DNA of 64,000 nucleotides, taken from the IMG/VR virus record IMGVR_UViG_3300042566_002057, positions 1-64,000 of that record; one strand, 5' to 3'. This DNA is from a virus. Made by a program: the position numbers and the translations under genes. The notes below the pieces were generated by a model. That model was not told the origin of the DNA. It saw only the letters and a program-made list of their open reading frames with translations, and did no database searches. Of this stretch, positions 21,324 to 30,744 are shown in pieces; position 1 is the first letter of the stretch; each line of letters starts with the position of its first letter.

Positions 21324-21396
21324 GCCTCTATGACGTAATTGGTAGTCGTATTTGTCTCAAAAGCAAAGTGTCCGGATTCGAATTCCGGTAGAGGTA
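21324..21396 (+). tRNA. tRNA-Leu(CAA), class I form
   Basis: Acceptor GCCTCTA/TAGAGGT identical to the gene at 20997, anticodon stem TTTGT/GCAAA, loop CTCAAAA (CAA); short variable loop. Probably a tandem relative of the TAG gene. Confidence 0.82.
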
Positions 21397-22092
21397 CTAA
21401 GAAAGTATATAACTTTCAAGTTTATCAAAGTACTCTAAATCTACAAGATAGTATTCGTCACATATAAAAGTAATCTCTTGTAAATTGACTTTATTTATAT
21501 TACCCTCTTGATATCCATTGACTATGTAGTTTACATCACTTAGAACTTCATCAGTAATTTCTATATTATTGTATTCTTTATACCAATCAAAATTATCTCT
21601 TAATTCGGTAAAAAGATCATCTATATTTGGATTCCAAAAATATCTAAATCCATTTTTAGGAAAAAACATATATGTGTTTTTTAGTCTGTCTGGTCCAGCA
21701 TAATCAGATGCAATAGAAAGATTTTTAGTAGCAAACACACCACGACTTCTAAGTGGTATTCCAAATTTTCTTTCTAGACCTTTATTTATCAGTTCATTTA
21801 TTTCCCAATTTGTGTCTTTTGCTTTTCTTTTTTCGATTGGTTCTATCTTCCAAACTCCATCCAATATATTTGTTTGATTAACAGGTTCTTTATAATCCAT
21901 TTTATTTCTAAACATTTCCGCCTCCCATGCTGTGTCAGGACTAGTTAAAAATCCTCTATATAAAGAACTTATTCTATTAGTTTTTAGAAGATTTAAAAAT
22001 TCACCACATTCAGATTCTAAGATATCTACCATCTTCTCAAATGTATTATCATTATTTTCTGTAAAAATTCTAAATTCTTTGAGGTATTTCAT
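21397..22092 (-). CDS. Putative capsid-targeted protein, ADP-ribosyltransferase-like
   Basis: A 231-residue protein starting M-K-Y-L-K-E-F-R-I-F-T-E-N. S-L-Y-R-G-F (about 43-48) and R-S-R-G-V-F-A-T-K-N (about 117-126), followed by an S-D-Y-A-G segment, resemble the first two motifs (R, then a strand with T/S) of ADP-ribosyltransferase folds seen in other phage proteins. The catalytic Glu cannot be pinned down. T4 packages such enzymes (Alt) to modify host RNA polymerase at infection; a similar role is possible. Late-type element 5 nt upstream. Confidence 0.5.
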   Translation of the reverse strand: MKYLKEFRIFTENNDNTFEKMVDILESECGEFLNLLKTNRISSLYRGFLTSPDTAWEAEMFRNKMDYKEPVNQTNILDGVWKIEPIEKRKAKDTNWEINELINKGLERKFGIPLRSRGVFATKNLSIASDYAGPDRLKNTYMFFPKNGFRYFWNPNIDDLFTELRDNFDWYKEYNNIEITDEVLSDVNYIVNGYQEGNINKVNLQEITFICDEYYLVDLEYFDKLESYILS

Positions 22093-22097
22093 ATTTG

Positions 22098-22107
22098 TAT
22101 ATATTAA
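22098..22107 (-). promoter_or_regulatory. TTAATATATA late-type element
   Basis: Minus-strand copy 5 nt before the ATG at 22092, divergent from the gltX promoter. Confidence 0.5.
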
Positions 22108-22146
22108 TTTAACAAAAAATAATTTGATAGTCTAAGGTAATATAAC

Positions 22147-22154
22147 TATATTTG
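22147..22154 (+). promoter_or_regulatory. TATATTTG box 4 nt before gltX
   Basis: Ends 4 nt before the gltX ATG at 22159, predicting a near-leaderless mRNA. A TTTGATAG string lies near 22122-22129, about 18 nt further upstream (TTTG -33 type). Confidence 0.65.
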
Positions 22155-22158
22155 TCTT

Positions 22159-23616
22159 ATGAAAAATATTGTTACAAGAATTGCGCCTTCTCCTACAGGA
22201 CCATTTGCTCATATTGGAAATGTTAGAACCTTACTTTATAACTACTTTCTTGCTAAAAGACACGGTGGTAAATTCATTGTTCGTTTAGAAGATACAGATC
22301 GTGACCGTTATACACCATCGTTTTTAACATATTTCAAAGATATGTGTGATTGGCTTGGAATAGTTCCAGATGCTTCTTACTGGAATCCTGATCCAACTAT
22401 TGGTTCTTTTACACAATCAGAAAGAGATTACTCTAAATATGTTAAATTCTTACTAGATAATGGTCTGGCTTATTACGCTTTTGACACTAAGGATGATTTA
22501 GATTCTCTTAAATCAAAAGGTCTTAAATATGACGCGACTACTCGTATGTCTATGAATAACTCTTTGACTAATCCATCAACTGATTTGATGTTACAAAGTG
22601 GTGTTCCCTATGTTATTCGTTTCGCAGTAACTCCTGATGTTGATATCACTTTTGATGATGCTATTTTAGGAACTATTACTATAAACACAAATACACTTGA
22701 TGATAAAGTTCTTATTAAGTCTAATGGTATTGGTTCTTATCATCTTTGTAATGTTTGCGACGACCACGATATGGGAGTTACTCATGTTCTTAGAGGTAAC
22801 GAGTGGGTAAATTCTACACCTTTTCATATTCTAATGTATAATGCTCTTGGATGGGATGTTCCAACATTTGCTCACTTACCATTAATTATGAATCCGGATG
22901 GTAAGGGAAAGTTATCAAAAAGAACAGCAATGAAGTATGGTATTCCAATTGCTCCAATCGGATATACCGATGATTCAGGTACTTATGTTCCTGGTTGGAA
23001 GGATTTAGGATATGATCCTAAGGCATTTATGAACGCACTTGCTCTTATCGGTTGGAACCCAGGAGACGATGTTGAAATTATGTCAATGAGTGGTATGATT
23101 AATTCATTCTCTTTAGATAGAGTTAATAAATCAGGTGCTCGTTTTGATATGGATAAAGCAAAGTGGATTAACGCTTATCATTTAAGAATGACCTCAAACT
23201 CTTGTCTTAAACCTTTTATCAATATAAAAGACGATAGATACTCTGATGATAAGTTAGATATGATTATTAATTTGGCTAAAGAAAGATCAAACTTCAAGTC
23301 TGACTTAAATGTAATTGTTGATTTATTTTACAATAATCCTATCATAACAGATGTTAAAAAGTTAGATGATAATTTTGTAAAAGTATTTTCTAAATTTATT
23401 TTATCTGATGTTGATTACACTAGTTCTGACTCTATCAAAGATTCTATATTGTCTGTGTGTAATGATGTTGATGTGAAAATTGGAAAAGTAATGCCTGGAT
23501 TAAGAATGGCTTTAGTTGGTGGAATTTCTGGACCAGACTTACCAACAACTATGTTTATTTTAGGTAAAGATGAAGTTATCAAAAGAATTTCAACTTCTTT
23601 ACCAGTACTAAACTAA
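22159..23616 (+). CDS. gltX: Glutamyl-tRNA synthetase
   Basis: A 485-residue protein of normal bacterial GluRS length. The class I signature R-I-A-P-S-P-T-G-P-F-A-H-I-G-N (7-21) contains the HIGH-type motif, then V-R-L-E-D-T-D-R-D-R. A K-M-S-K-S equivalent G-K-L-S-K-R is near residue 250, and a helical anticodon-binding C-terminal region follows. It charges tRNA-Glu with glutamate. The phage carries its own Glu tRNAs (14020, 44720, 44878), natural partners. Phage aminoacyl-tRNA synthetases are rare. The gene appears intact. Confidence 0.95.
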   Translation: MKNIVTRIAPSPTGPFAHIGNVRTLLYNYFLAKRHGGKFIVRLEDTDRDRYTPSFLTYFKDMCDWLGIVPDASYWNPDPTIGSFTQSERDYSKYVKFLLDNGLAYYAFDTKDDLDSLKSKGLKYDATTRMSMNNSLTNPSTDLMLQSGVPYVIRFAVTPDVDITFDDAILGTITINTNTLDDKVLIKSNGIGSYHLCNVCDDHDMGVTHVLRGNEWVNSTPFHILMYNALGWDVPTFAHLPLIMNPDGKGKLSKRTAMKYGIPIAPIGYTDDSGTYVPGWKDLGYDPKAFMNALALIGWNPGDDVEIMSMSGMINSFSLDRVNKSGARFDMDKAKWINAYHLRMTSNSCLKPFINIKDDRYSDDKLDMIINLAKERSNFKSDLNVIVDLFYNNPIITDVKKLDDNFVKVFSKFILSDVDYTSSDSIKDSILSVCNDVDVKIGKVMPGLRMALVGGISGPDLPTTMFILGKDEVIKRISTSLPVLN

Positions 23617-24189
23617 CTACTTTATTAATGTAACATGACCGGTGATCATTTTAAGTTCACCGGTTTCTTTCATGTCTATTAACATAGTCCAGACATAAAC
23701 TCCATCTTGAACCAAACTACCATTGTGAGTACCATCCCATTTATCGTTCGCGTTGTGAGATTCCCAAATCACATCACCCCATCTATTATAAATTAATAAC
23801 TCAAAATTTTCTATTGAGATACCACTTGTTAATATTGGACCCCATGTTTGATTAAATTCATTCCCATCTGGAGTAAAACTGTTTGGTACCCAATATATGA
23901 GTGGATCACATTCGGTTACTACTATTTGTAAGACTTGAGGTACACTTTCACACCCAATATCATTATATCCAATAGCAACAAGTTCATATTGACCTGGATC
24001 GCTAAATATAATATCTGTGCTACTTCCTTCATCTATTAAACTACCATTTAAGAACCAAGATATTGTACCACTTACATCTAATGATGTAGAATAAGTAAAT
24101 ACTTTTTCATACTCACAAATCTCAAACTCTTGTTGTGAGTATGATATAAAGTAACTGAATAAAAATAATATCAAAAATAAGTGTCTCAT
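23617..24189 (-). CDS. Secreted protein with gliding-motility C-terminal (CHU_C / T9SS type B) domain
   Basis: A 190-residue protein. A signal peptide (L-F-L-I-L-F-L-F-S-Y) is followed by a short Ig/PKD-like part with G-Q-Y-E-L-V-A. The last ~90 residues follow the CHU_C pattern: Y-W-V-P-N-S-F-T-P-D-G-N, then I-Y-N-R-W-G-D-V-I-W-E-S, W-D-G-T-H-N-G, G-V-Y-V-W and G-H-V-T-L-I-K. In Bacteroidota this domain directs proteins through the type IX secretion system. Unexpected for a phage gene; likely host-derived and exposed on the infected cell surface. Confidence 0.85.
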   Translation of the reverse strand: MRHLFLILFLFSYFISYSQQEFEICEYEKVFTYSTSLDVSGTISWFLNGSLIDEGSSTDIIFSDPGQYELVAIGYNDIGCESVPQVLQIVVTECDPLIYWVPNSFTPDGNEFNQTWGPILTSGISIENFELLIYNRWGDVIWESHNANDKWDGTHNGSLVQDGVYVWTMLIDMKETGELKMITGHVTLIK

Positions 24190-24190
24190 T

Positions 24191-24757
24191 TTAGTTATGT
24201 TGTATTGGTGTCAATGTTGGTTGTGGTGCTACACCAGTATTTGACGTAGCAGTAAAAGTACAACCACCATTTGAGTAAGTATATGTAATTGTTGCTGCTC
24301 CTGCTCCAGCGACTTGTGGACAAAATTGCCCATTAACTACACCTGTTCCTGACCAAACACCACCCACTGGTAATCCTACTAATGGTACACATGGATCAGT
24401 TACACAAAATGGACCAACAGATGTAATAGTTGGAACAACTTGATAAATCAAAACATTTAAGTTCACAGGATTTGATGGACAACCTTGTTGTGAAGTATAA
24501 ACAACACTTACCGCGTTATTAATAAGTCCTGGAGGACAATTTGACCAGTTAACATTGATTGAGTTTGTACCCTGACCCGATGTAATAGTAGCACATGCTG
24601 GTACGGTCCAAGTATAAGTACCAGCACCAATTGAAGTAACTTGATACTGTGATAAAGATTGTGTTTGATAACAAACTGTGTCTGGGTTTGTTGTTGTTAG
24701 TTGACCAAAAGCCACTGATGTTAAGAGAACAAAGAATAATAAAATTAATTTTTTCAT
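24191..24757 (-). CDS. Secreted PKD/SprB-like surface protein
   Basis: A 188-residue protein with a clear signal peptide (K-K-L-I-L-L-F-F-V-L-L) and A-F-G-Q cleavage site. The mature part is Thr/Val/Pro/Cys-rich and beta-like, with G-A-G-T-Y-T-W-T-V-P and paired cysteines typical of Bacteroidota extracellular repeat domains. It ends T-P-I-Q-H-N with no sorting domain, as does its left-strand neighbour, so it may assemble with the CHU_C protein encoded next to it. Confidence 0.7.
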   Translation of the reverse strand: MKKLILLFFVLLTSVAFGQLTTTNPDTVCYQTQSLSQYQVTSIGAGTYTWTVPACATITSGQGTNSINVNWSNCPPGLINNAVSVVYTSQQGCPSNPVNLNVLIYQVVPTITSVGPFCVTDPCVPLVGLPVGGVWSGTGVVNGQFCPQVAGAGAATITYTYSNGGCTFTATSNTGVAPQPTLTPIQHN

Positions 24758-24775
24758 TTTTTCATTTAATTTTTA

Positions 24776-25825
24776 TTAGTTGTGGCTTATTGGGCCTAAA
24801 ACTATTTGAGGTGGTTGTGTTATTGTTACACTACCAGTGGCAGTGCAACCATTTAAGTTTATTGTTACAGTATAAGTACCTGGACAAAGTCCATTTATTG
24901 ATTGAGTTGTTGCTCCATTTGACCATAAATATGTTGCACCTGGATAATTAGCATTCGCCGTTCCGTTACAAAGACCAAAACAAGTTACATTAGTAAAGGT
25001 AGGATTTATTACTAATGGTGTTGGTGTGTAAGTTATTGTAGCATAACCATTTCCTGCATTGTTTGCCGGTAGACAAGTGCCACCTAATGGCATAAGTGAA
25101 GAACCAGCTCCTCCACCTCCTCCGCCATTTGATCCAGTACAACAACCGTCATTTCCACCACCACCTCCACCGTAGTATCCACCTCCACCACCTCCACCTG
25201 AGGCAGTTGACCAAAGACCACCATTACCACCTTGACCTAAAGTTCCAGCTTGACCACCTGGTGGTGTGAAATTCCAAGGGGCTCCCCCAACACCTCCAGT
25301 AGCTTGAGTGCCTCCACCACCACCAGTTCCAAATGAAGATGCACCGGCACCGCCATTTATACAGTTTGCTGTACCACCGGCTGCTGGTGACGAACCTCCG
25401 CTTTTTCCACCACCACCTCCAGCAACAATTACTCTATTACCTAAAGCAGTTCCACCGATTCTGATATCAGTGGATCCACCACCTCCACAAGAATTATAAT
25501 TTGCGTTTGCTGGATTTGATGCAAATCCGGTACCTCCACCATTCCAACCACCAGAGTTGTTACCACATGTTCCCATACCACCAACGTAGATATTTAATGT
25601 TTGTCCTGGTGTTACATTTAGAGTTGCTGTTATTCTGGATCCATTTCCTCCGGTGTTACCACCACCTTTGGCTCCAGCTACTACAACATTAATAGACGTG
25701 ACACATGGTGGAACAATCCAATTTTGTACTGAACCGGTATAGTTGAAATTAACAGTTTGAGTCTGTGAAAATGAAATATTGATTAAACAAGATAATAAGG
25801 CCAATAGTAAAAACTTTAATTTCAT
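24776..25825 (-). CDS. Secreted glycine-rich protein with SprB-like repeat
   Basis: A 349-residue protein. A signal peptide precedes a glycine-rich central domain (repeated G-G-G runs, residues ~55-240). Then comes an SprB-like repeat: V-T-C-F-G-L-C-N-G-T-A, Y-L-W-S-N-G-A-T-T-Q-S-I and G-T-Y-T-V-T-I. SprB-type repeats occur in Flavobacterium adhesins that are moved along the cell surface during gliding. It ends P-I-S-H-N, similar to its neighbour. The codon composition here is markedly GC-richer than in flanking phage genes, owing to the Gly run. Confidence 0.75.
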   Translation of the reverse strand: MKLKFLLLALLSCLINISFSQTQTVNFNYTGSVQNWIVPPCVTSINVVVAGAKGGGNTGGNGSRITATLNVTPGQTLNIYVGGMGTCGNNSGGWNGGGTGFASNPANANYNSCGGGGSTDIRIGGTALGNRVIVAGGGGGKSGGSSPAAGGTANCINGGAGASSFGTGGGGGTQATGGVGGAPWNFTPPGGQAGTLGQGGNGGLWSTASGGGGGGGYYGGGGGGNDGCCTGSNGGGGGGAGSSLMPLGGTCLPANNAGNGYATITYTPTPLVINPTFTNVTCFGLCNGTANANYPGATYLWSNGATTQSINGLCPGTYTVTINLNGCTATGSVTITQPPQIVLGPISHN

Positions 25826-28285
25826 TTACCTAATCTCAATTTTTATTACAGATGTTGTTAGACTACTGTTTCTGATGTATATATAGTATAATCCAGTCGA
25901 ATTTTTTAATTCTTCGATTAAAAAGCTGTTTATTCCAGGTTTTACATCAATTATTTTGTTAAAAATTTGTGAACCCTTAGTGTCATTGATTATAACCTCA
26001 CTTTCACCGAGCAAATTTTTATCATTTAATATCACTTGAAAATCTCCCGTGCTTGGATTTGGAAATATTGAAAAATAACCCTTTGTATTTCCATTACAAA
26101 TAACATTTATTGGTCCATACTCTTTGAGTTGTCCGTCAATGTCATATTGAATTAGTTTGTAATAATTATTCCCGTCAATTGCGTTCCCGTCTTTTGTGTT
26201 ATATGTTAATTCTTGAGTTGAGTTGCCAGCAGATTCCAAAGTTGTTAATGACGACCAATTTTCACCATCTCTTGATTTTACAACTTCAAAATAGTCTGAG
26301 TTATGTTCGGTTGCCGTTTTCCACTCTAAAGATATGATATTATTATTACAAGTTCCGTCAAATGATAATAATTCCACAGGTAATGCTCCGTTTGTAATTA
26401 TATTAAAAAATCTAACTTGAGTTCCACAGTTTGATGAATTTGAAACTGTAGCTCTAACAGACCCATCGGTTGTTGTTTGAGGCCAATAAAAAGATATTGA
26501 TGGTGTGTTAGAGTTTGGTATGTTATTCCATAAAGGTGCTGTAACTGACTCTGTATATGCCCATTGATAATTTGCGTTTGGAACAGGTGTTATTGAATAT
26601 GTTTCTTGTGTTCCTGCAATAATTGTATTGTTCCCCGACACTGTAGAAACAAATCCAACTGAAGGGTTTACGGTTATTGTTGTTGATGTTGCATTTGAAC
26701 AACCGTTTGATGATACTGTTAGTGTGTATGTTTGATTGGTTGTTGGTGAAGCAAAAGGACTTGGTGCGTTTGGATTTGTTAGTCCTGTAGATGGAGACCA
26801 TGAGTAAGTCACTGGTGATCCCCCATTATTCCCCACTGATGAAATCAATTGTGTGTTAGATCCCGAACAAATTGTGTTTGTTACTGAACTCACCGAAACC
26901 GTTGGTGTTGGGTTAACGGTAACCGCAGTCGAGACACATCCATTACTAAAAAGACCTCCGTTGAAATTTCTAGCATTATAAGTAGTGGTTGTGGTAGGAG
27001 ACACCGTGATGGAATTTCCTACACCAATCTGAGTTACACCACATCCATTAATATACCAATAAACCGTTCCAACGGCTCCATTCGCAGTTAAAGTGGTTGA
27101 TCCTCCCGAACAGATTGGATTACTTGACTGCGTGATTGATGTTGGTGAAGGAGGTGGTGGTGTAGCACAAGTTAATGCAATTGAAAATGGACTTGTAGTG
27201 CTATACCCATGAACTAATATGTAATAATTTACTCCTACCGATGAATTCCAAGTATAAGACGCAGATGATGAAGAACATATTGGGCCCCAATCATCATTTC
27301 CACCAACACAAGTTAGTGATGAACAATTAGGACCACTAAATACCGATATTTTACTATCCCATGCGGTTGCACATAAGTTAGCACTCATGTTTTGACCATT
27401 TCCTGCAACCATATACCAAACACCACCAGTTGTTTGACTAACACCACAAAAACCCCCCATTTCACCTGTCCCTGTAGTTGTTGAGTTTACGGTAGTTCCG
27501 GCGATTGATTGTCCACATACTATTGGTGTTGCGTTACAGACTAAATCATTTACGGGTGCTGCAGGTGCAGAACAAGAAAGACATTCAATCGTTGTTGTCC
27601 CACAAGATGACGCAGTTCCACATGATGAATTAGTATTGTAGTGAATATAATAAGTTCCCGACACAGGAGCAGTCCATGTTAAAGGTGAAAAACCTGCAGC
27701 AACCACAGTTCCATTGTATGATGTGTGTCTAACCGTTATATAACCACCTAAATTATATGTCGATCTATATTGTCTTCCCGAAACAACACTAAAAATGGTA
27801 TTATACTCTGATTGAAAGGTGCAAGTGCTAATTGTTTGAGCACCCGGTATAGATGGTGCGGTTAACGACCCATAAGAATATATATTAACACATCCTCCAC
27901 CACCACCTCCACCAGAACACGAAGCAATACAAGTGTTTCCACCAAAACTTGCTGATCCTGTGGTTGGTTGTATGGTATTTAATAGAATTGTCCCTGTGTT
28001 ATTTCTGATTTGAACTCTCATTTCTGAAGGCCAAGATCCTGACAATGTTCTCCAAACTCTAATTGTTTGCCCACTACTTGCCGTAAAATTAAATATTGTT
28101 GGTCCATAACCTGATGATAAAGTTATATTATTTAACACAGTCAATCCATTTACACTAACAGAAACATAACCACCGTTCCAACCATCACCATAAGTGTCTG
28201 TTAAATAAATTTGATGTGTGCAAGATTGTGATAAAGTGACGAAACTTGCAAAAAAAACAAAAATTGATAATAATAAATTCTTCAT
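25826..28285 (-). CDS. Large secreted adhesin with T9SS type A sorting domain
   Basis: An 819-residue protein. A signal peptide (L-L-L-S-I-F-V-F-F-A) is followed by Cys/Gly-rich modules (D-T-Y-G-D-G-W-N-G-G near residue 31, typical of Bacteroidota surface proteins), PKD/Ig-like repeats, and a C-terminal domain F-S-I-F-P-N-P-S-T-G-D-F ... G-L-Y-Y-I-Y-I-R of the Por/T9SS type A class. That domain is cleaved on export and the protein is anchored outside. Head of a four-gene leftward set of secreted proteins. It lacks the late-type AATATATA element. Confidence 0.85.
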   Translation of the reverse strand: MKNLLLSIFVFFASFVTLSQSCTHQIYLTDTYGDGWNGGYVSVSVNGLTVLNNITLSSGYGPTIFNFTASSGQTIRVWRTLSGSWPSEMRVQIRNNTGTILLNTIQPTTGSASFGGNTCIASCSGGGGGGGCVNIYSYGSLTAPSIPGAQTISTCTFQSEYNTIFSVVSGRQYRSTYNLGGYITVRHTSYNGTVVAAGFSPLTWTAPVSGTYYIHYNTNSSCGTASSCGTTTIECLSCSAPAAPVNDLVCNATPIVCGQSIAGTTVNSTTTGTGEMGGFCGVSQTTGGVWYMVAGNGQNMSANLCATAWDSKISVFSGPNCSSLTCVGGNDDWGPICSSSSASYTWNSSVGVNYYILVHGYSTTSPFSIALTCATPPPPSPTSITQSSNPICSGGSTTLTANGAVGTVYWYINGCGVTQIGVGNSITVSPTTTTTYNARNFNGGLFSNGCVSTAVTVNPTPTVSVSSVTNTICSGSNTQLISSVGNNGGSPVTYSWSPSTGLTNPNAPSPFASPTTNQTYTLTVSSNGCSNATSTTITVNPSVGFVSTVSGNNTIIAGTQETYSITPVPNANYQWAYTESVTAPLWNNIPNSNTPSISFYWPQTTTDGSVRATVSNSSNCGTQVRFFNIITNGALPVELLSFDGTCNNNIISLEWKTATEHNSDYFEVVKSRDGENWSSLTTLESAGNSTQELTYNTKDGNAIDGNNYYKLIQYDIDGQLKEYGPINVICNGNTKGYFSIFPNPSTGDFQVILNDKNLLGESEVIINDTKGSQIFNKIIDVKPGINSFLIEELKNSTGLYYIYIRNSSLTTSVIKIEIR

Positions 28286-28492
28286 TGCATATAAAATTAA
28301 AACACATTAATTATTATACTCACTTGAAGAATCCTAATTAGAAACCCCCATCTACCATGGGCCGGTCGAGTTTAGTTATACCAGGCATAACAATATATAT
28401 ATTATGATTATCTAAATTTTATCAGTGATTATAAGAGCACATTATTATATACTGTATTTATTTTATAATTTGATGAGATTCGTTGAATATTT
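28286..28492. other. Spacer upstream of the secreted-protein cassette
   Basis: 207 nt between two leftward genes. It contains CCCCCATCTACC, CATGGGCCGGTCG and AT-repeats. No tRNA, clear promoter or reading frame of note is seen. It marks one boundary of the possibly acquired T9SS cassette. Confidence 0.3.
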
Positions 28493-30727
28493 TTACTCGT
28501 AAAGAGGATATTTAGGTAAATAAAGTCTTGTTGTTGCGTTATCTGCTAAAACTAAATATTTAGAATCATCTCTAACAATATATTGATTTAGTTGTTTAGT
28601 ATGTTCTTTTTCTGGAATTAACTCAGCGAATAATCTAACATTAGTGATTTTCATATCAGAACCTAAAATTTGTGCTGTGAATCCTCTAGCCTCAAAGTTT
28701 ATAGGTGTTATTGATTGTTCATTTTTATATAACATTTTCAATATTGTATTAGGTAAATCAGCTGCGTCTTCTTCATCATCAACATTTCGCTTGTAGATGT
28801 ATTGGTTCATTTTACCGTTTCTTTGGTCTATATTACAGATATAACCATGCCACACCTCTTCATTAAGAGCAGTTGTAGTATTTGTAGGTTGATTATATAA
28901 ATGGAAACTGTAAGTATCTGAGTTCATTGTTACAATTACTTCATCATTTCTTAAATCAATTTTAAATCCTTTTTGTATATTTTCATCATAGAAATTAATA
29001 AAGTTATAAAGTTCATCCTGTATGTAATTATTGATGTTAAACCATAATTGGAATCCAATATTATTAGTTTCATTAATTAAAGACCATAAGTTTTTATAAA
29101 TAACTCCTGGACTTCTATACTCAACTGATGCCATATCATAGTGAGATTTAGCAATAATTGTTGATGAGTTTTCAACCAATTCTTTATCAATTTGTACTTT
29201 ATACTCTAATCTAATAGGATCTCGTGTAAGTGGTTGAAATTGTGGTTTGTTTGCGATAGCATTTTTCTGATCATTTATTTCATTACCAAATAGTTCTTCA
29301 ATAGTAGTGTTTTTAGTAAGCTCATCAATTTTATTTCTAATTTCAATATTATCAGCAATAACATTTGCTTTCTGAGTAAATTTCTTCAATATCAATTTAT
29401 AATAAACAGCTGAGTTATTAAAGTTCCTAAATTGTTGAGCATGGTCAACTTGATACATTCTATTAACATCACAGAAATAAAGAAAATCTTCTTTTGATGG
29501 TCTTCTTTGTATACCAAATACTTCCTTAAATGATTGTTTAGTTATGTGCGCTTCCATAGTCTCAAATAAGTTAAGATCAAATTGATTCATAACAATCTGA
29601 GAATCTGGAAAATTATTACCATTAATTGAAACTTTAATTTCAGCCTCACATACTACGTTATAAAGAGCGTACTCGTTTAATATGTGATCCTGTCCTTTCT
29701 TATCAGGGTCAGTACAAAAGTATTTGACTTTATGACCAAATATTTGTTGAGCGTCAGTACTCAATTTAGTTAAAAGATTTATAGCTGTATTTTGTTGATA
29801 CGGATTATAAAGTTGAGCTTTTTCATCTGTTGACATTTGTGGAAGATTTGATTGTCCTGGTGGACAAGCGGCACCCCCAGATTGATTCATATTAGTATTT
29901 GGTACGAAATTCCCATTAGCGTCATATGTACCAAGCATGTTTGATTGACAACATTCTCTTATACCAAAAAGGTTAGTTTTTTTATAGTCGTTTGTTATAT
30001 TCTGAAAATCACCAATCAAGTTTATATCTTGAATTCTTACATCTTGATTTGACTCATTCTCTATAAGGTATTCAATCTGAAAAAATCTTATAGGTGATAT
30101 TCTTTTTGATACTATATTTCCTCTATTAAACTTTTCCCATTCAGACCAAGTTCTTGTTGAGTCTTGTGAATATCTATATTTTATTGTACATCCTTCTGGA
30201 ATACCAGTTGGTGATATTATTTCAATATCAGTTATGTTAAATATTTTAAGAATGTATGGAGGTCTTATTACCTTCATCTCACCGGAACCGATAGTTACAT
30301 TACTACCATCATCAACTAAATCTCTTTCTAATTCTCCATCAAGACTATATCTTATTAGTCTAATTTCTCCTCCGCCTTCTGATCCACCTCTTACCCATTT
30401 TACTTCTAAATAAAGTGGATCTTTGGTATCTACTAGTGGAAAGTTGTCAACAAAAAGACCTAAAGTCAACCAATCAGTCCAGACATTTCCATTTCTTGAA
30501 ATTCTGTAAAATGTAGTTAAATATCTATTTGGACTAAAATTAAGACCTTCATAATAAAATTTTGTAAGTTTTTTTATATTTTGTAAATCTGGAAAACTCA
30601 AAATATACTCATCTCCCGGATTTCTTAAATAAGGTGCACTATTAACATCACTTTCAGGAAGTGTATAGTCAAACTTATCGGAGATATTAAAAATCCCATC
30701 AGAATAATTGTAATCAACATTATACAT
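28493..30727 (-). CDS. Virion structural protein (baseplate/tail-type), unknown family
   Basis: A 744-residue protein with a beta-rich N-terminal half (repeated S-x-D-x-x-R-T-W-S-E-W-type and W-T-D-W-L segments like carbohydrate- or fibre-associated domains) and a lectin-like C-terminal region (N-I-G-F-Q-L-W-F-N-I-N, W-H-G-Y-I-C-N-I-D, resembling LamG/concanavalin folds). Residues ~255-345 are polar with clustered Cys-Cys. Late-type element 7 nt upstream. Probably a tail or baseplate component that may contact the host glycan. Confidence 0.6.
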   Translation of the reverse strand: MYNVDYNYSDGIFNISDKFDYTLPESDVNSAPYLRNPGDEYILSFPDLQNIKKLTKFYYEGLNFSPNRYLTTFYRISRNGNVWTDWLTLGLFVDNFPLVDTKDPLYLEVKWVRGGSEGGGEIRLIRYSLDGELERDLVDDGSNVTIGSGEMKVIRPPYILKIFNITDIEIISPTGIPEGCTIKYRYSQDSTRTWSEWEKFNRGNIVSKRISPIRFFQIEYLIENESNQDVRIQDINLIGDFQNITNDYKKTNLFGIRECCQSNMLGTYDANGNFVPNTNMNQSGGAACPPGQSNLPQMSTDEKAQLYNPYQQNTAINLLTKLSTDAQQIFGHKVKYFCTDPDKKGQDHILNEYALYNVVCEAEIKVSINGNNFPDSQIVMNQFDLNLFETMEAHITKQSFKEVFGIQRRPSKEDFLYFCDVNRMYQVDHAQQFRNFNNSAVYYKLILKKFTQKANVIADNIEIRNKIDELTKNTTIEELFGNEINDQKNAIANKPQFQPLTRDPIRLEYKVQIDKELVENSSTIIAKSHYDMASVEYRSPGVIYKNLWSLINETNNIGFQLWFNINNYIQDELYNFINFYDENIQKGFKIDLRNDEVIVTMNSDTYSFHLYNQPTNTTTALNEEVWHGYICNIDQRNGKMNQYIYKRNVDDEEDAADLPNTILKMLYKNEQSITPINFEARGFTAQILGSDMKITNVRLFAELIPEKEHTKQLNQYIVRDDSKYLVLADNATTRLYLPKYPLYE

Positions 30728-30734
30728 ACGAATT

Positions 30735-30744
30735 TATATATTAA
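30735..30744 (-). promoter_or_regulatory. TTAATATATA late-type element
   Basis: Minus-strand copy 7 nt before the ATG at 30727. Confidence 0.5.

Noticed and set aside
25308-25499. Plus-strand Pro-rich frame opposite the Gly-rich protein
   Set aside because: It is the complement of a glycine-codon-rich segment; the signal peptide and SprB repeat are on the minus strand.
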